DNA of 11,329 nt from Rickettsiales bacterium (GTDB taxonomy: Bacteria > Pseudomonadota > Alphaproteobacteria > Rs-D84). Where the stretch lies: assembly GCA_031278055.1 (NCBI GenBank), contig JAITLD010000064.1, positions 1-11,329 on the forward strand. The letters run 5' to 3'. The notes below the pieces were generated by a model. It was not told where the DNA came from. It searched no databases and saw only the letters and a program-made list of their open reading frames with translations. A program made the position numbers and the translations under genes. This document shows, piece after piece, positions 1 through 9,092 of this stretch (positions within the stretch are counted from its first letter, which is position 1; each line of letters starts with the position of its first letter).

Positions 1-1
1 C

Positions 2-112
2 TACGGTTCGGCGTCCGATTGCGCGAGCAGCTGTGCGGGCAATTGCACGAACTGCGTCCGGAACGGCGCGAACGCCTCGTGCTCCCGCGCCGCGGTCCTC
101 GCCCTCCCATGA
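2..112 (+). CDS. C-terminal fragment of a cysteine-rich protein (5' end outside window)
   Basis: The frame starting at base 2 is open from the window edge to a TGA at 110-112 and gives 36 residues. Five are cysteines, in the pattern C-x3-C-x3-C-x2-C-x8-C, among small residues (Ser, Ala, Asn, Gly), followed by a short hydrophobic tail ending in Leu-Pro. The regular cysteine spacing argues that this is the read frame; the other two plus frames are Arg/Pro-rich and look non-coding. I cannot name the family. Cysteine-rich tails like this would suit an exported, disulfide-bonded or metal-binding surface protein, but that is inference. It lies on the same strand as ctpA, with the tRNA on the opposite strand between them. 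Confidence 0.4.
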   Translation, partial: YGSASDCASSCAGNCTNCVRNGANASCSRAAVLALP

Positions 113-120
113 AACATGGG
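106..120 (+). other. Short hairpin over the stop codon of the upstream fragment
   Basis: CCCATG and CATGGG form a perfect 6-bp inverted repeat around an AAA loop. The TGA stop of the upstream fragment (110-112) falls at the stem-loop boundary. No T-run follows, so it is at best a weak terminator or a 3'-end stabilising hairpin. Confidence 0.3.
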
Positions 121-147
121 AATTGACAGTTAACAACGGTTGTATTT

Positions 148-232
<85 letters not shown>

Positions 233-242
233 AGATTTCTTC

Positions 243-272
243 ATTCTATCATTTTCAATTTTGCTTTTTCAA
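243..272 (-). promoter_or_regulatory. Putative sigma-70-type promoter of tRNA-Leu
   Basis: On the minus strand, TTGAAA (267-272) and TAGAAT (243-248) are separated by 18 bp, with a TG one base before the -10 box. The start would fall near 236, a few bases before the mature tRNA end at 232. The region is AT-rich, so chance matches are possible. Confidence 0.4.
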
Positions 273-289
273 CTTTTATTTGCTAATAT
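261..289 (+). promoter_or_regulatory. Putative sigma-70-type promoter of ctpA
   Basis: TTGCTT (261-266) and TAATAT (284-289) are 17 bp apart, and TGC directly precedes the -10 box (extended -10). The start would fall near 296, just before the GGAG ribosome binding site at 301-304. The element interlocks with the tRNA-Leu promoter on the other strand. Confidence 0.5.
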
Positions 290-313
290 TATCGGAATAC
301 GGAGAAAATGAAA

Positions 314-1613
314 ATGAAACGATTGTTTTTGTTATTTGTTCTTTTCGGAACCCTCATGGCGCCGGTATATTCGGCCGACAAGAAGAAAGGGCCGATAAAA
401 CATTTGACTGATGAGGAAATATACAAGGAACTCAAGAAATTCGCTGTGATATTCGAACATGCGCGCATGAATTATGTGGAAGAGGTCGATGAAAGAAAAG
501 CGCTTGAAGCCGCCATGAATGGCCTGTTGGAATCGCTGGATCCCCATTCGTCTTATTTAAGCGAGGAAGACCTGAAAGAATTCACCGATAAATCCCACGG
601 TTCATTCGGCGGACTTGGTATACAAATCACAGCTGATCGCGGCGTAATCCGCATAATTTCGCCCATTGATGATACTCCGGCTGCTCGTGCCGGATTGAAA
701 GCGGGCGATTTGATTACGCATATTGACGACGAACAGGTCGGCGGCCTTACCTTGAATCAAGCTGTGAAGAAAATGAAGGGCCGACCCGGAACGAAAGTAA
801 AACTGACAATCATACAATCCGGAAAAGAACCGAAGACAATCACATTAAAGCGGGATGTAATAAAAGTCAAGTCTGTAAAGTTTTCCGAAAAAGGCGAAAA
901 GAAAAATGTCGGATATATTCGGATTTCGGATTTCGGCGTGGCGACGACCAAAGAATTGAAAGACGCTATAAAATCATTGGAAAAGAAAAAAGCCACCGGA
1001 TATGTTCTGGATTTGCGCAATAATCCGGGGGGATACTTGCTGGCTGCTATCAATGTGGCGGACGCATTTCTTGATTCTGGCGAGATAGTTTCGACTCGCG
1101 GACGAAAGAAAGAGGACATCGAACGCACGATGGCCATGCCGGGGGACCTGATAAACGGAAAACCCATAGTCGTCTTAATAAACCATGGCAGCGCGTCGGC
1201 ATCTGAAATCGTCGCCGGCGCCCTTCAAGACAACCGCCGCGCCATAGTCATGGGCTCGCAAAGTTTCGGCAAGGGTAGCGTGCAGCAACAAAAGCCCTTG
1301 GGCGACGGCACCGCAATTCATTTGACCATCGCCCGTTATTATACTCCGTCAGGCAAATCCATTCAGGGCGAGGGTATTACACCAGATGTCGAGGTCCTGC
1401 AATCCGAGGTGAAAGTTTTAGAAAAAAAGAAAGATATTTTTTCCGAAGCGACTCTCTTGAATGCGCTTAAAAATGATGATGACGATGATAGTAAAGATGG
1501 TGACAAGAAAAAAACGCCTACTGACGAGGAAAGGGACGCCAAGGATTATCAGCTGATACGCGCAATCGATATGGTTCTGGCTTTGTCAAAGCTGGAAAAA
1601 GGAAAAGTCGCGG

Positions 1614-1624
<11 letters not shown>
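314..1624 (+). CDS. ctpA: Carboxyl-terminal processing protease CtpA (S41 family)
   Basis: An exported serine protease that cleaves periplasmic or envelope proteins near their C-termini. Residues here count from an ATG at 308. An N-terminal signal peptide (about 1-22, cleavage near VYSA) is followed by a helical region, a PDZ domain (about 96-180) that recognises C-terminal tails, and the S41 catalytic domain. The catalytic dyad is visible: Ser297 in GSASASE and Lys322 in SFGKGSVQ, spaced 25 residues apart as in Tsp/CtpA. The core motif LRNNPGG is at 236-242. The C-terminus has an acidic/lysine linker (DDDDDSKDGDKKK) before a final helix. ATG 314 is preferred because GGAG at 301-304 lies 9 nt upstream; it is only 3 nt from ATG 308. 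The 3' end overlaps the next gene by 11 bp, so they are probably co-transcribed. Confidence 0.95.
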
Positions 1625-2995
<1,371 letters not shown>

Positions 2996-3009
2996 TACCG
3001 AAGGGCATG

Positions 3010-3168
3010 ATGTATTTAATGAAAGGAACTATTGAGATTTTATATAACGGCAAAGAGGCGATGTCTTGGTTGTCGGTTGATTATTGCGCGTCCGGTCGGA
3101 AAGGCGGCCGTTGCGGCTGGTCGTCCGCGGCGAAGAAAAAAATTATCGAATGGAGCAAGGCAGCATGA
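3010..3168 (+). CDS. Small unrecognised frame between the nifJ halves
   Basis: A frame of 52 residues from ATG 3010 (53 from ATG 3007; 49 from ATG 3019) fills the gap between the two nifJ parts. It begins MYLMKGTIEILYNGKEAM and ends KKKIIEWSKAA, with two cysteines in a Gly/Arg-rich middle. The purine-rich AAGGG at 3001-3005 could serve ATG 3010. Its TGA (3166-3168) overlaps the ATG of the second nifJ part in an ATGA, the same arrangement seen between the DUF362-like gene and nifJ. I recognise no family. It may be a real coupling peptide, or only the longest open frame in an inserted piece of DNA. Composition shifts from AT-rich at its start to GC-rich in the middle. Confidence 0.35.
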   Translation: MYLMKGTIEILYNGKEAMSWLSVDYCASGRKGGRCGWSSAAKKKIIEWSKAA

Positions 3169-5555
3169 AAAATAGCGTGAATATTTTCGGCGGACGGTAC
3201 GGATTGGGCAGTAAGGAATTCAAGCCGCGCGATGTGAAAGCCGTTTATGAAAACATGATTTCCGGAAAATCCAAAAATGATTTCGTTGTCGGAATCGTGG
3301 ACGATATGACCGGCCGCTCGCTGGAAACCGATCCGGCATTCGCGAACGACGACAATGGATACAAGTCCGCGATTCTTTACGGAATAGGGTCGGATGGGAC
3401 TGTCGGCGCGGTCAAAAACATTGTGAAAATTGTCGGAGATAATTCTAATTTGTATCCCCAGTCGTATGCAGTTTATGATTCCAAGAAATCAGGCGGTCTG
3501 ACGGCGTCGCACCTGCGTTTCGCGCCTGCGCCGATTCGAAGCCAGTATCTGGTCGAATATGCGGATTTTATTTCGGTATCAAACTTTGTCATCGCGCAAA
3601 GATTCGATGTGTTTAAGGGATTGAAGCCCGGCGGCTCTGTTATGTTCAACACTCCGGCGGATCCGGAAAAGGCATTTGCGGATTTGCCGCGCCAGGTTCA
3701 GGAGCGTTTGATTCGCATGCGCGCGCGCGTATTTTTTCTGGACGCGAATCGGGGCGCGCGGGAACTGGGACTTGGAAACAGAATAAATACATTCATATTG
3801 ATAAATTTTTTCAACATCACGAAAATTATCGATCCAAAAATCGCAATCGATTCGGCCAAAGACGCGATTGAAAAGACATATAAAAAGAAAGGCATGGGAA
3901 TTGTTCAGGCGAACTGGGAGGCGGTCGACCATGCGGCGGATTTTTTGATTGAATACAAAATGCCATCGTCGCCGTCAAACTTCGCGCCCGATTTTATTCC
4001 GGCGATGACGCCGGATGCGCCGGTCGAAATCGCGGGAACGCTGGGCGAGGTTGCGGCGCAGCGCGGCGATAATTTACCGACATCCGCAATGGCAAAATTC
4101 GCGCGCGGGGAATTTCCATCCGGCACGTCGAAATATGAAAAACGCAAGACCTCCGAATATGTCGCGTCGGTTGATTTGGAAAAATGTATTCAATGTGGAA
4201 AATGCAGTATGTTATGTCCGCACGCGGCTATCCGCCTTAATTGCATGGAGGCCGATAGAGTGCAGAGCGCGGGGCCAAAAATCCGGTTTGTTGAATCTAA
4301 AACAAAGGAATTTGGCGATAACATGATGTTTACCTTAAATATATCGCCGGCCGATTGCACGGGTTGTAAGGTTTGCGTCGCGAATTGTCCGGTTAAGGCC
4401 CTATCGATGATTCCCGTCGACGATTCAGACAAATCCGTATTTGATGAAGCGGTTAATCTGCCCGATTTCCCGCGTGAAAAATTGAATTTGTCTATTCCAA
4501 AGCATGTCGAACTTCTCCCGCATTATTTTGAATTTCCCGGGGCATGCGCGGGCTGCGGCGAAACCCCGTATATAAAACTTTTGGCGCATTTGTTCGGCGA
4601 TAGAATGGTGGTTGCGAATGCGACCGGCTGTTCCTCGATTTACGGCGGTAATCTCCCGACTACGCCGTGGGCTAAGGATAAGGATGGACGCGGTCCGGCA
4701 TGGTCTAATTCGCTATTTGAGGATAATGCGGAATACGGATTGGGTATGCGACTGGCTTTGAATCAAAATAAAGCCATGTTGGAATCGTTGCTTGCTGAAA
4801 TTGGTGTAAAAACAAAGGAAGAATTGGAGAAATCAAGGCATCCAAAGGCATCGCAGGCGCTGTCATTGTGGGATTCCGGGCAGGATAAATCTGTTTGGAT
4901 TATCGGCGGAGACGGATGGGCGTACGATATCGGATACGGAGGCCTTGATCATGTTCTGCACAGCGGCCAAAATGTAAACGTATTGGTTTTAGATACCGAG
5001 GGATATTCCAACACCGGCGGACAATCGTCAAAGGCAACCCCGTTCGGCGCGTCGATGAAATTCGCGGTCGGCGGGAAAGAGCGCGCGAAAAAAGATTTGG
5101 GCTTGATTGCGATGATGTCGGGGGCGTATGTCGCGCAAATCGCATTGGGGGCGAATCCGACGCAAGCGATTCGCGCATTTCGCGAGGCCGAGGCTTTTGA
5201 AGGTCCGTCAATAATCCTTGCATATAGTCCGTGTATCGCGCATGGGTTTGCACTTCAAAATGGAGTGCAGCATCAAATTGATTTGGTAAATACGGGCGCG
5301 TGGCCGCTGTATCGTTTTAATCCGGAGCTTTTGGGCCTGGATAAAAATCCGCTGTCTATCGATTCGGCGAACGCGACCATGGCGCTGGAGGATTTTTTGA
5401 AAACCGAAAACCGATTCGCCGCAGCTGAAAAAGTGAATAGTAATTTCGCAAAGTTGGTGGAGCGCGCGAAATTCGACAACGATTACCGCGTCCGCCTGAA
5501 AAGGCATATTGCTGATTTCGCGGTGGGCGCGCAAAAAGACAACGGAGAAAGGTGA
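3165..5555 (+). CDS. nifJ: Pyruvate:ferredoxin oxidoreductase, C-terminal part (split nifJ)
   Basis: This 796-residue frame continues NifJ from FGGRYGLGSKEF onward. It holds the gamma-type domain with the YPQSYAVYDSKKSGG region (97-111). Two [4Fe-4S] ferredoxin motifs follow, at Cys341/344/347/351 and Cys398/401/404/408. The thiamine diphosphate domain comes last. The proximal cluster ligands Cys461, Cys464, Cys489 and Cys690 are present, as are GDGWAYDIG (582-590) and NTGGQSS (616-622). With the first part the total is about 1,147 residues, normal for the enzyme, and no catalytic or cluster residue seems lost. ATG 3165 is chosen because the family match starts there, it overlaps the stop of the small upstream frame, and GGAG (3152-3155) and AAGG (3157-3160) lie upstream. 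An in-frame ATG at 3084 would add 27 Arg-rich residues unlike NifJ. Activity would need the two chains to associate. Confidence 0.93.
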   Translation: MKNSVNIFGGRYGLGSKEFKPRDVKAVYENMISGKSKNDFVVGIVDDMTGRSLETDPAFANDDNGYKSAILYGIGSDGTVGAVKNIVKIVGDNSNLYPQSYAVYDSKKSGGLTASHLRFAPAPIRSQYLVEYADFISVSNFVIAQRFDVFKGLKPGGSVMFNTPADPEKAFADLPRQVQERLIRMRARVFFLDANRGARELGLGNRINTFILINFFNITKIIDPKIAIDSAKDAIEKTYKKKGMGIVQANWEAVDHAADFLIEYKMPSSPSNFAPDFIPAMTPDAPVEIAGTLGEVAAQRGDNLPTSAMAKFARGEFPSGTSKYEKRKTSEYVASVDLEKCIQCGKCSMLCPHAAIRLNCMEADRVQSAGPKIRFVESKTKEFGDNMMFTLNISPADCTGCKVCVANCPVKALSMIPVDDSDKSVFDEAVNLPDFPREKLNLSIPKHVELLPHYFEFPGACAGCGETPYIKLLAHLFGDRMVVANATGCSSIYGGNLPTTPWAKDKDGRGPAWSNSLFEDNAEYGLGMRLALNQNKAMLESLLAEIGVKTKEELEKSRHPKASQALSLWDSGQDKSVWIIGGDGWAYDIGYGGLDHVLHSGQNVNVLVLDTEGYSNTGGQSSKATPFGASMKFAVGGKERAKKDLGLIAMMSGAYVAQIALGANPTQAIRAFREAEAFEGPSIILAYSPCIAHGFALQNGVQHQIDLVNTGAWPLYRFNPELLGLDKNPLSIDSANATMALEDFLKTENRFAAAEKVNSNFAKLVERAKFDNDYRVRLKRHIADFAVGAQKDNGER

Positions 5556-5607
5556 AGAGGTTTTTTGCCTGAAAACCTGTTGCGGTTTCGATATTTTTGA
5601 ATATTAT

Positions 5608-5625
5608 GCTAACGCTATTGTTGGC
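5608..5625 (+). terminator. Weak hairpin downstream of nifJ, possible terminator
   Basis: GCTAAC (5608-5613) and GTTGGC (5620-5625) can pair (one G-T pair) around a 6-nt loop, followed by GAGTTTTGG. The stop codon of the opposing gene lies in the loop. A second inverted repeat, AGGTTTT/AAAACCT, lies at 5558-5578. Neither has a strong T-run. Confidence 0.25.
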
Positions 5626-6307
5626 GAGTTTTGGATTTAACAATAAATTCATCCAATTTTGGTTTGATTCTTTCAAATACTTCGTCTATTGTCAGGCGTT
5701 TTCCCGATTCCATTTCATCAACAATCATCCAATGGGAAGGGTCTCTTTGCGCGACAAGACGATAGCATTTTGATACATCGCGCAACAGTTTGAAGTTTGA
5801 TTCATGAATATCGGGTCTGCCGTTCTGGTAACTTTTTAATCCAGCGGCGCGCATGTCATAGGCGATTTTTGGATCCAAATACAAATATATGTTATAATTC
5901 GGGCGCAGAATTCCTAGTTGGGAGAACTCCATTTCTTCAAGATATTGAATTTTAGAATCCCATTCTGATTCCGGATGTTTTGCGACAGAATATAAATTAC
6001 TGTAAGAATATCTGTCCAGAATGACCCATTTTCCGGAATCCAGCCATTCTTTGATAATCTTTTGGTGTTGTAATCTATCAAGCGCGTAAGGCAACATGCT
6101 ATATTCTGACGGCAGGTCATGGATACCGCCGTATGATCCGTTCAAATAATTTTTTACGACTTTTCCGAAAAATGCTCCGTATTGCGGGAAATCCAAAGTT
6201 TCACAGGCTATATTCTGTTTTTGTAGATAATCCATTATCTTCATGACCTGCGTATGCTTTCCCGCCTTATCGGCACCTTCGACGGCAATCATTATCGAGT
6301 TATTCAT
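5615..6307 (-). CDS. tmk: Thymidylate kinase-like nucleoside monophosphate kinase
   Basis: A 230-residue P-loop kinase that by family phosphorylates dTMP to dTDP using ATP. Visible motifs are the P-loop EGADKAGKHTQ (10-20), a DRYSYSN segment (98-104; the DR-Y/H motif of these kinases), and a LID-like region around GLKSYQNGRPDIHES (156-170). Length is close to the family norm of about 210 residues. The usual Ser/Thr directly after the P-loop lysine is His18; Thr19 follows. The AT-rich composition and position next to a toxin-antitoxin block suggest an accessory rather than the housekeeping copy, but this is inference. It converges on nifJ with a 59-bp gap and is divergent from the gene at 6463. 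A purine-rich AAAGAGAA precedes the start. A related deoxynucleoside kinase is the main alternative. Confidence 0.8.
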   Translation of the reverse strand: MNNSIMIAVEGADKAGKHTQVMKIMDYLQKQNIACETLDFPQYGAFFGKVVKNYLNGSYGGIHDLPSEYSMLPYALDRLQHQKIIKEWLDSGKWVILDRYSYSNLYSVAKHPESEWDSKIQYLEEMEFSQLGILRPNYNIYLYLDPKIAYDMRAAGLKSYQNGRPDIHESNFKLLRDVSKCYRLVAQRDPSHWMIVDEMESGKRLTIDEVFERIKPKLDEFIVKSKTRQQ

Positions 6308-6462
6308 TTTAATTCTCTTTTATCAAGAATTAACATATAAAGAAGCCGTTTGTAAAGTAAAAAAATACAAAAGAATTTATTGTGCAAATGAATAATATCC
6401 CCGAATTTTTTCTTGCATTCCGAAATTTATTTGTAATGATAATAAAAAAAAGAGGTGTTGAT

Positions 6463-7365
6463 ATGCTGTATATGAACATCCAAAGAATATCCATTGCCGA
6501 GGCAAACGAAAATAATTCCATTTCTGAGATTCTGGATTTCCTAAAAGAATATCCCAGAGCCGAGATCGGCGTCGGGGTATCGAAGCAAAAAGGGGAATTC
6601 AAAACCCCGCGCAATGAATTTGTTAAAGAATTGAAGAATCGTTATTTAGAGGAAGTCGGCAACATTTGCAGACAGCATCATATTTACCGCGATAATTGGG
6701 ATGAACGCCATAAATATATTGGAACGCTGGGGCTCCATGTCAACGGTGGCTGTGAAAAGAAAGGATGGCCCTGTATGATGATGAGGGGATGTATGCCGGA
6801 CGCCTTGCGCGATATGATGGAGTTTTGCGGCTTTGACAGCATGCAGGTCAATTTTACCGAGGGATTTTGCCTATTCGATTTGGATAAGGATGAAATTGCC
6901 GGAAATTTCCGACGCAATAGTCGGAAATACGATGTTCTGGACGACCGTCGGCTGATATTGCCATACAATCGCGTGACAAAGCCGTGGGTTCAAAAATTCC
7001 GATATGACAGCCGCAAGGATGAATGGCGCCAATACCGAAATGAAAATGATTTTTCGCCCTGGGCGGAAATTCGGGGCAGGGTGATATTAAATATTCTTTA
7101 TGAGGAGTCGTTTGGCGGCAATTCGGTCGCAGAATACGAGAGACCCGTTTTTCATGGTATATGCCAGGGATATACCTGCGGTTTTGCGCCGGAAAACATA
7201 GTGGATGAATTGGACAAGATTGAAGAAGTGCAGACCGAGAAAGTGCCCGTTTATCTGGATGCCGAATCGGACGCCAGCGGCGAGAGATGTCTGAATCTTT
7301 CCAAGGCCGCGCAATTATGCGATGATATTAGGAAATGGCAACTTGATAGGGCGAAGCAAAAATAA
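6463..7365 (+). CDS. Uncharacterised TIM-barrel-like protein (300 aa)
   Basis: I do not recognise a named gene. The start at ATG 6463 is supported by a strong AGAGGTG site at 6451-6457, 5 nt upstream; an earlier in-frame ATG at 6382 has none. Short hydrophobic strands, several followed by polar residues, recur along the chain: AEIGVGVS (33-40), LGLHVNGG (89-96), MQVNF (127-131), LILPYN (164-169), ILYEESFGG (211-219), QGYTCGFAPENI (235-246) and PVYLDAES (262-269). This rhythm and the late GYxxGxxPENI and YLDAES motifs are reminiscent of phosphoribosylanthranilate isomerase-like barrels, so a sugar-phosphate or similar small-molecule enzyme is possible but unproven. Nine cysteines are present; a CGC-type metal motif is not obvious. 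There is no signal peptide or membrane segment, so it is probably cytoplasmic. A degraded copy of its 3' end follows immediately. Confidence 0.75.
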   Translation: MLYMNIQRISIAEANENNSISEILDFLKEYPRAEIGVGVSKQKGEFKTPRNEFVKELKNRYLEEVGNICRQHHIYRDNWDERHKYIGTLGLHVNGGCEKKGWPCMMMRGCMPDALRDMMEFCGFDSMQVNFTEGFCLFDLDKDEIAGNFRRNSRKYDVLDDRRLILPYNRVTKPWVQKFRYDSRKDEWRQYRNENDFSPWAEIRGRVILNILYEESFGGNSVAEYERPVFHGICQGYTCGFAPENIVDELDKIEEVQTEKVPVYLDAESDASGERCLNLSKAAQLCDDIRKWQLDRAKQK

Positions 7366-7420
7366 AATTCTGAATCAGATCAGGGCCTATTATTTTTCCG
7401 AAAATATCAGATCTATCATC

Positions 7421-7524
7421 GATGCTGAATCCGGCCTGCATAGTGTAAAATGTCTGGATCTTTCCAAGGGGTCCAATTCTGCGGCAATATCAAGAGATGG
7501 ATTTTTCTGAGAAAGCAGAAATAA
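7421..7524 (+). pseudogene. Frameshifted remnant of a second copy of the upstream gene's 3' end
   Basis: This stretch repeats the last part of the 6463-7365 gene at an offset of 163 bp. The 20 bases at 7287-7306 and 7450-7469 differ at one position. The first reading gives DAESGLHSVKCLDLSK against DAESDASGERCLNLSK in the gene. After a shift of frame it reads QFCGNIKRWIFLRKQK and then TAA, against QLCDDIRKWQLDRAKQK and TAA. The offset at the stop is 159, so about four bases have been lost, which explains the frameshift. Homology may begin slightly upstream, near 7400. This looks like what is left of a tandem paralogue whose body has been deleted. No start codon or ribosome site serves it. Confidence 0.75.
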
Positions 7525-7593
7525 AATCAGATCGGCGCGTCGATTGCGATTGAGATGTATGACAATTGTGATCCGAATTTTTTGCTAGGATTA

Positions 7594-8484
7594 TTATTGC
7601 ATTAATTTGAATAGTAATTTCTTGAATTTTAATAATGCATTTTCAAAAGATATGCTTTCATTATCTCGCGCATACGACATTGCGTCAACAAATTTATTAT
7701 AATCGGCAGAATAGCACGGATTGTTTGATAATTTATCTATTGTATTTGAGGCTATGATCTCAAATGACTGTCCGATGGATTTTATTCTGTTCTTCCGATC
7801 TAGGTCGTAAACTTGATGCATGATCTTTATAAAATTATCATCGATATTTATTTTATTAGACAATATAGCCAAGTCGTGCAAATGCCGCAAGTCGGTCGGT
7901 TTGAAATTCTCCGAGGCGATGCGCCATAGCATTGCGCTTATTTTGTCTATAGTTATTTCTCTCAGATCGATGCAATTTATTCGCGTTTCCGCCAAGATTC
8001 CTGTAAATCGGTCGTAAAGCGACGTTACCGGTTTCATTACAGGATCGAAAAACAGCTTATGCTCGGGAAAATAAAATTCTATTTTAATAAATTCGCGCAG
8101 AGAAGTCCTGTTTGTGAAATTAGGGTTCTTGGAGTAATCTAAATTGAATGCCAATCTATGACTATCATTTTTCGGTTCGTCTACTATTGAAAAGCCTTTC
8201 AGGCTATGGATAAAATTTATTATTTTTTTTCTGGCCATTCCAGTATGGCTCCGGGTCGCATTTGTGACAAATATAAAATCTATATCCTCGCTAAACCGCT
8301 TGATAATTCCGTATCCACACGATAGGCATGTTCCGCCGCCAAATACCAGCATCCCATCGTCAAAATACAATTCTTCCGCAATCTTTTTTATTATTTGAAC
8401 TACAAAGTTTTCTTTTTCCGGCAATGCCGGATCCACTAGCAATTTATTCGCAATCGCTTCCAATATATTCTGCTCGGGTGGCAT
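7594..8484 (-). CDS. AbiEii-type nucleotidyltransferase toxin
   Basis: The 296-residue product carries the hallmarks of the AbiEii/DUF1814 nucleotidyltransferase family, toxins of type IV-classified systems that protect against phage or stabilise DNA; family members modify tRNA or other targets with nucleotides. The motif FGGGTCL (48-54) and RFSEDIDF (63-70) supply the polymerase-beta-like active site, with Asp67 and Asp69 as likely metal ligands. A third acidic residue probably lies in IKIEFYF (133-139). The later TIDKISAMLWRIA and DLRHLHDLA segments (178-206) fit the helical motifs of the family. All motifs look intact. It follows the antitoxin gene with a 3-bp gap, with AAGGT inside the end of that gene serving its ATG. 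Low G+C relative to nifJ suggests acquisition by transfer. Whether the toxin is active cannot be seen. Confidence 0.88.
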   Translation of the reverse strand: MPPEQNILEAIANKLLVDPALPEKENFVVQIIKKIAEELYFDDGMLVFGGGTCLSCGYGIIKRFSEDIDFIFVTNATRSHTGMARKKIINFIHSLKGFSIVDEPKNDSHRLAFNLDYSKNPNFTNRTSLREFIKIEFYFPEHKLFFDPVMKPVTSLYDRFTGILAETRINCIDLREITIDKISAMLWRIASENFKPTDLRHLHDLAILSNKINIDDNFIKIMHQVYDLDRKNRIKSIGQSFEIIASNTIDKLSNNPCYSADYNKFVDAMSYARDNESISFENALLKFKKLLFKLMQ

Positions 8485-8487
8485 AGA

Positions 8488-8928
8488 TTACCTTTTTGCA
8501 ATCTGAAACTTTATTAAATTCCCGTTGAATCCTATATTTCGGCGCACCCTGCGGTTTACGGCAATCACGCGCCCTGTCGGAACCTGAGTTGATTTTCCAG
8601 AATTATAAGTATTTTCATAATCTGATGCAAATGTTTTGATTCCAAGTTTTTTTAATGATTCGCGGGCTAAATCAACTATATATCCTTTTGGGATGATATT
8701 TCCATAATCAACTTTTTTTGCTTTGGCATAAATTCCTTGTCCCAACTTAATCAGTTCTCCGTCTCGAACCATTGTGCGCAATGCACGCAAACTTTGATCA
8801 TATCTGTCCATTGAGATTGAGCGAAAATCACCCGGCACAAAAGTATTTTTTCTGCTTCGTTTTATTTTGTTTCTGATTCTGAAAATTAAATTTATGCGCT
8901 TCATTTTATTGATGTCAACATACGACAT
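8488..8928 (-). CDS. AbiEi/DUF6088-like antitoxin
   Basis: A 146-residue basic protein in the antitoxin position of an AbiE-type pair. Residues about 12-70 form a winged-helix-like N-terminus: RNKIKRSRKNTFVPGDF, then SLRALRTMVRDGELIKLGQG, IYAKAK. The second half, with STQVPTGRVIAVNRRVRR (113-130), fits the C-terminal domain of DUF6088-like antitoxins. By family it would neutralise the nucleotidyltransferase and repress its own promoter. Two starts are possible: ATG 8928 and ATG 8904 (eight codons in, giving MKRINLIFRIRN, which fits family starts well). Neither has a clear ribosome binding site. The first ATG is itself part of an operator-like repeat, so 8904 may be the true start. The toxin gene follows after 3 bp. 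Confidence 0.82.
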   Translation of the reverse strand: MSYVDINKMKRINLIFRIRNKIKRSRKNTFVPGDFRSISMDRYDQSLRALRTMVRDGELIKLGQGIYAKAKKVDYGNIIPKGYIVDLARESLKKLGIKTFASDYENTYNSGKSTQVPTGRVIAVNRRVRRNIGFNGNLIKFQIAKR

Positions 8929-8951
8929 GTTATTGTGTCAGTTTACGACAT
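8912..8951 (-). promoter_or_regulatory. Twin operator-like repeats at the antitoxin start
   Basis: Plus-strand repeats TGTCAACATACGACAT (8913-8928) and TGTCAGTTTACGACAT (8936-8951) match at 13 of 16 positions and lie 23 bp apart, about two helical turns. Each is also a small inverted repeat: ATGTC-N7-GACAT at 8912-8928, and GTGTC-N7-GACAT at 8935-8951. Paired imperfect palindromes at the 5' end of a toxin-antitoxin operon fit autoregulation by a winged-helix antitoxin. No convincing -35/-10 pair was found nearby. Confidence 0.55.
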
Positions 8952-9092
8952 TTTATTCTAAAGTCAAGAAGAAAATATGACGATATAATCGGCAGAAAAT
9001 CGGGAAAAGTTTATTATTCATATATTTTTATTGCGGATACAAGTTATATCTTATTAATACGACAATTTTTGATTAGCTCGGGGAATTTCACA

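Noticed and set aside
3084..3164. Earlier start for the second nifJ part
   Set aside because: It would add 27 Arg-rich residues absent from NifJ. ATG 3165 has a ribosome site and an ATGA overlap.
7322..7510. A 62-codon gene overlapping the end of the TIM-barrel-like gene
   Set aside because: Its useful content (DAESGLHSVKCLDLSK) is explained by the duplicated 3' end, and the frame breaks before the conserved terminal stop.
7261..7530. CRISPR-like or satellite repeat array
   Set aside because: There are only two diverged units, and they are coding-derived. No spacer/repeat regularity was found anywhere in the window.
5615..8928. Prophage or insertion sequence carrying the accessory block
   Set aside because: No transposase, integrase, terminal inverted repeat or attachment-site duplication could be found by eye at its borders.
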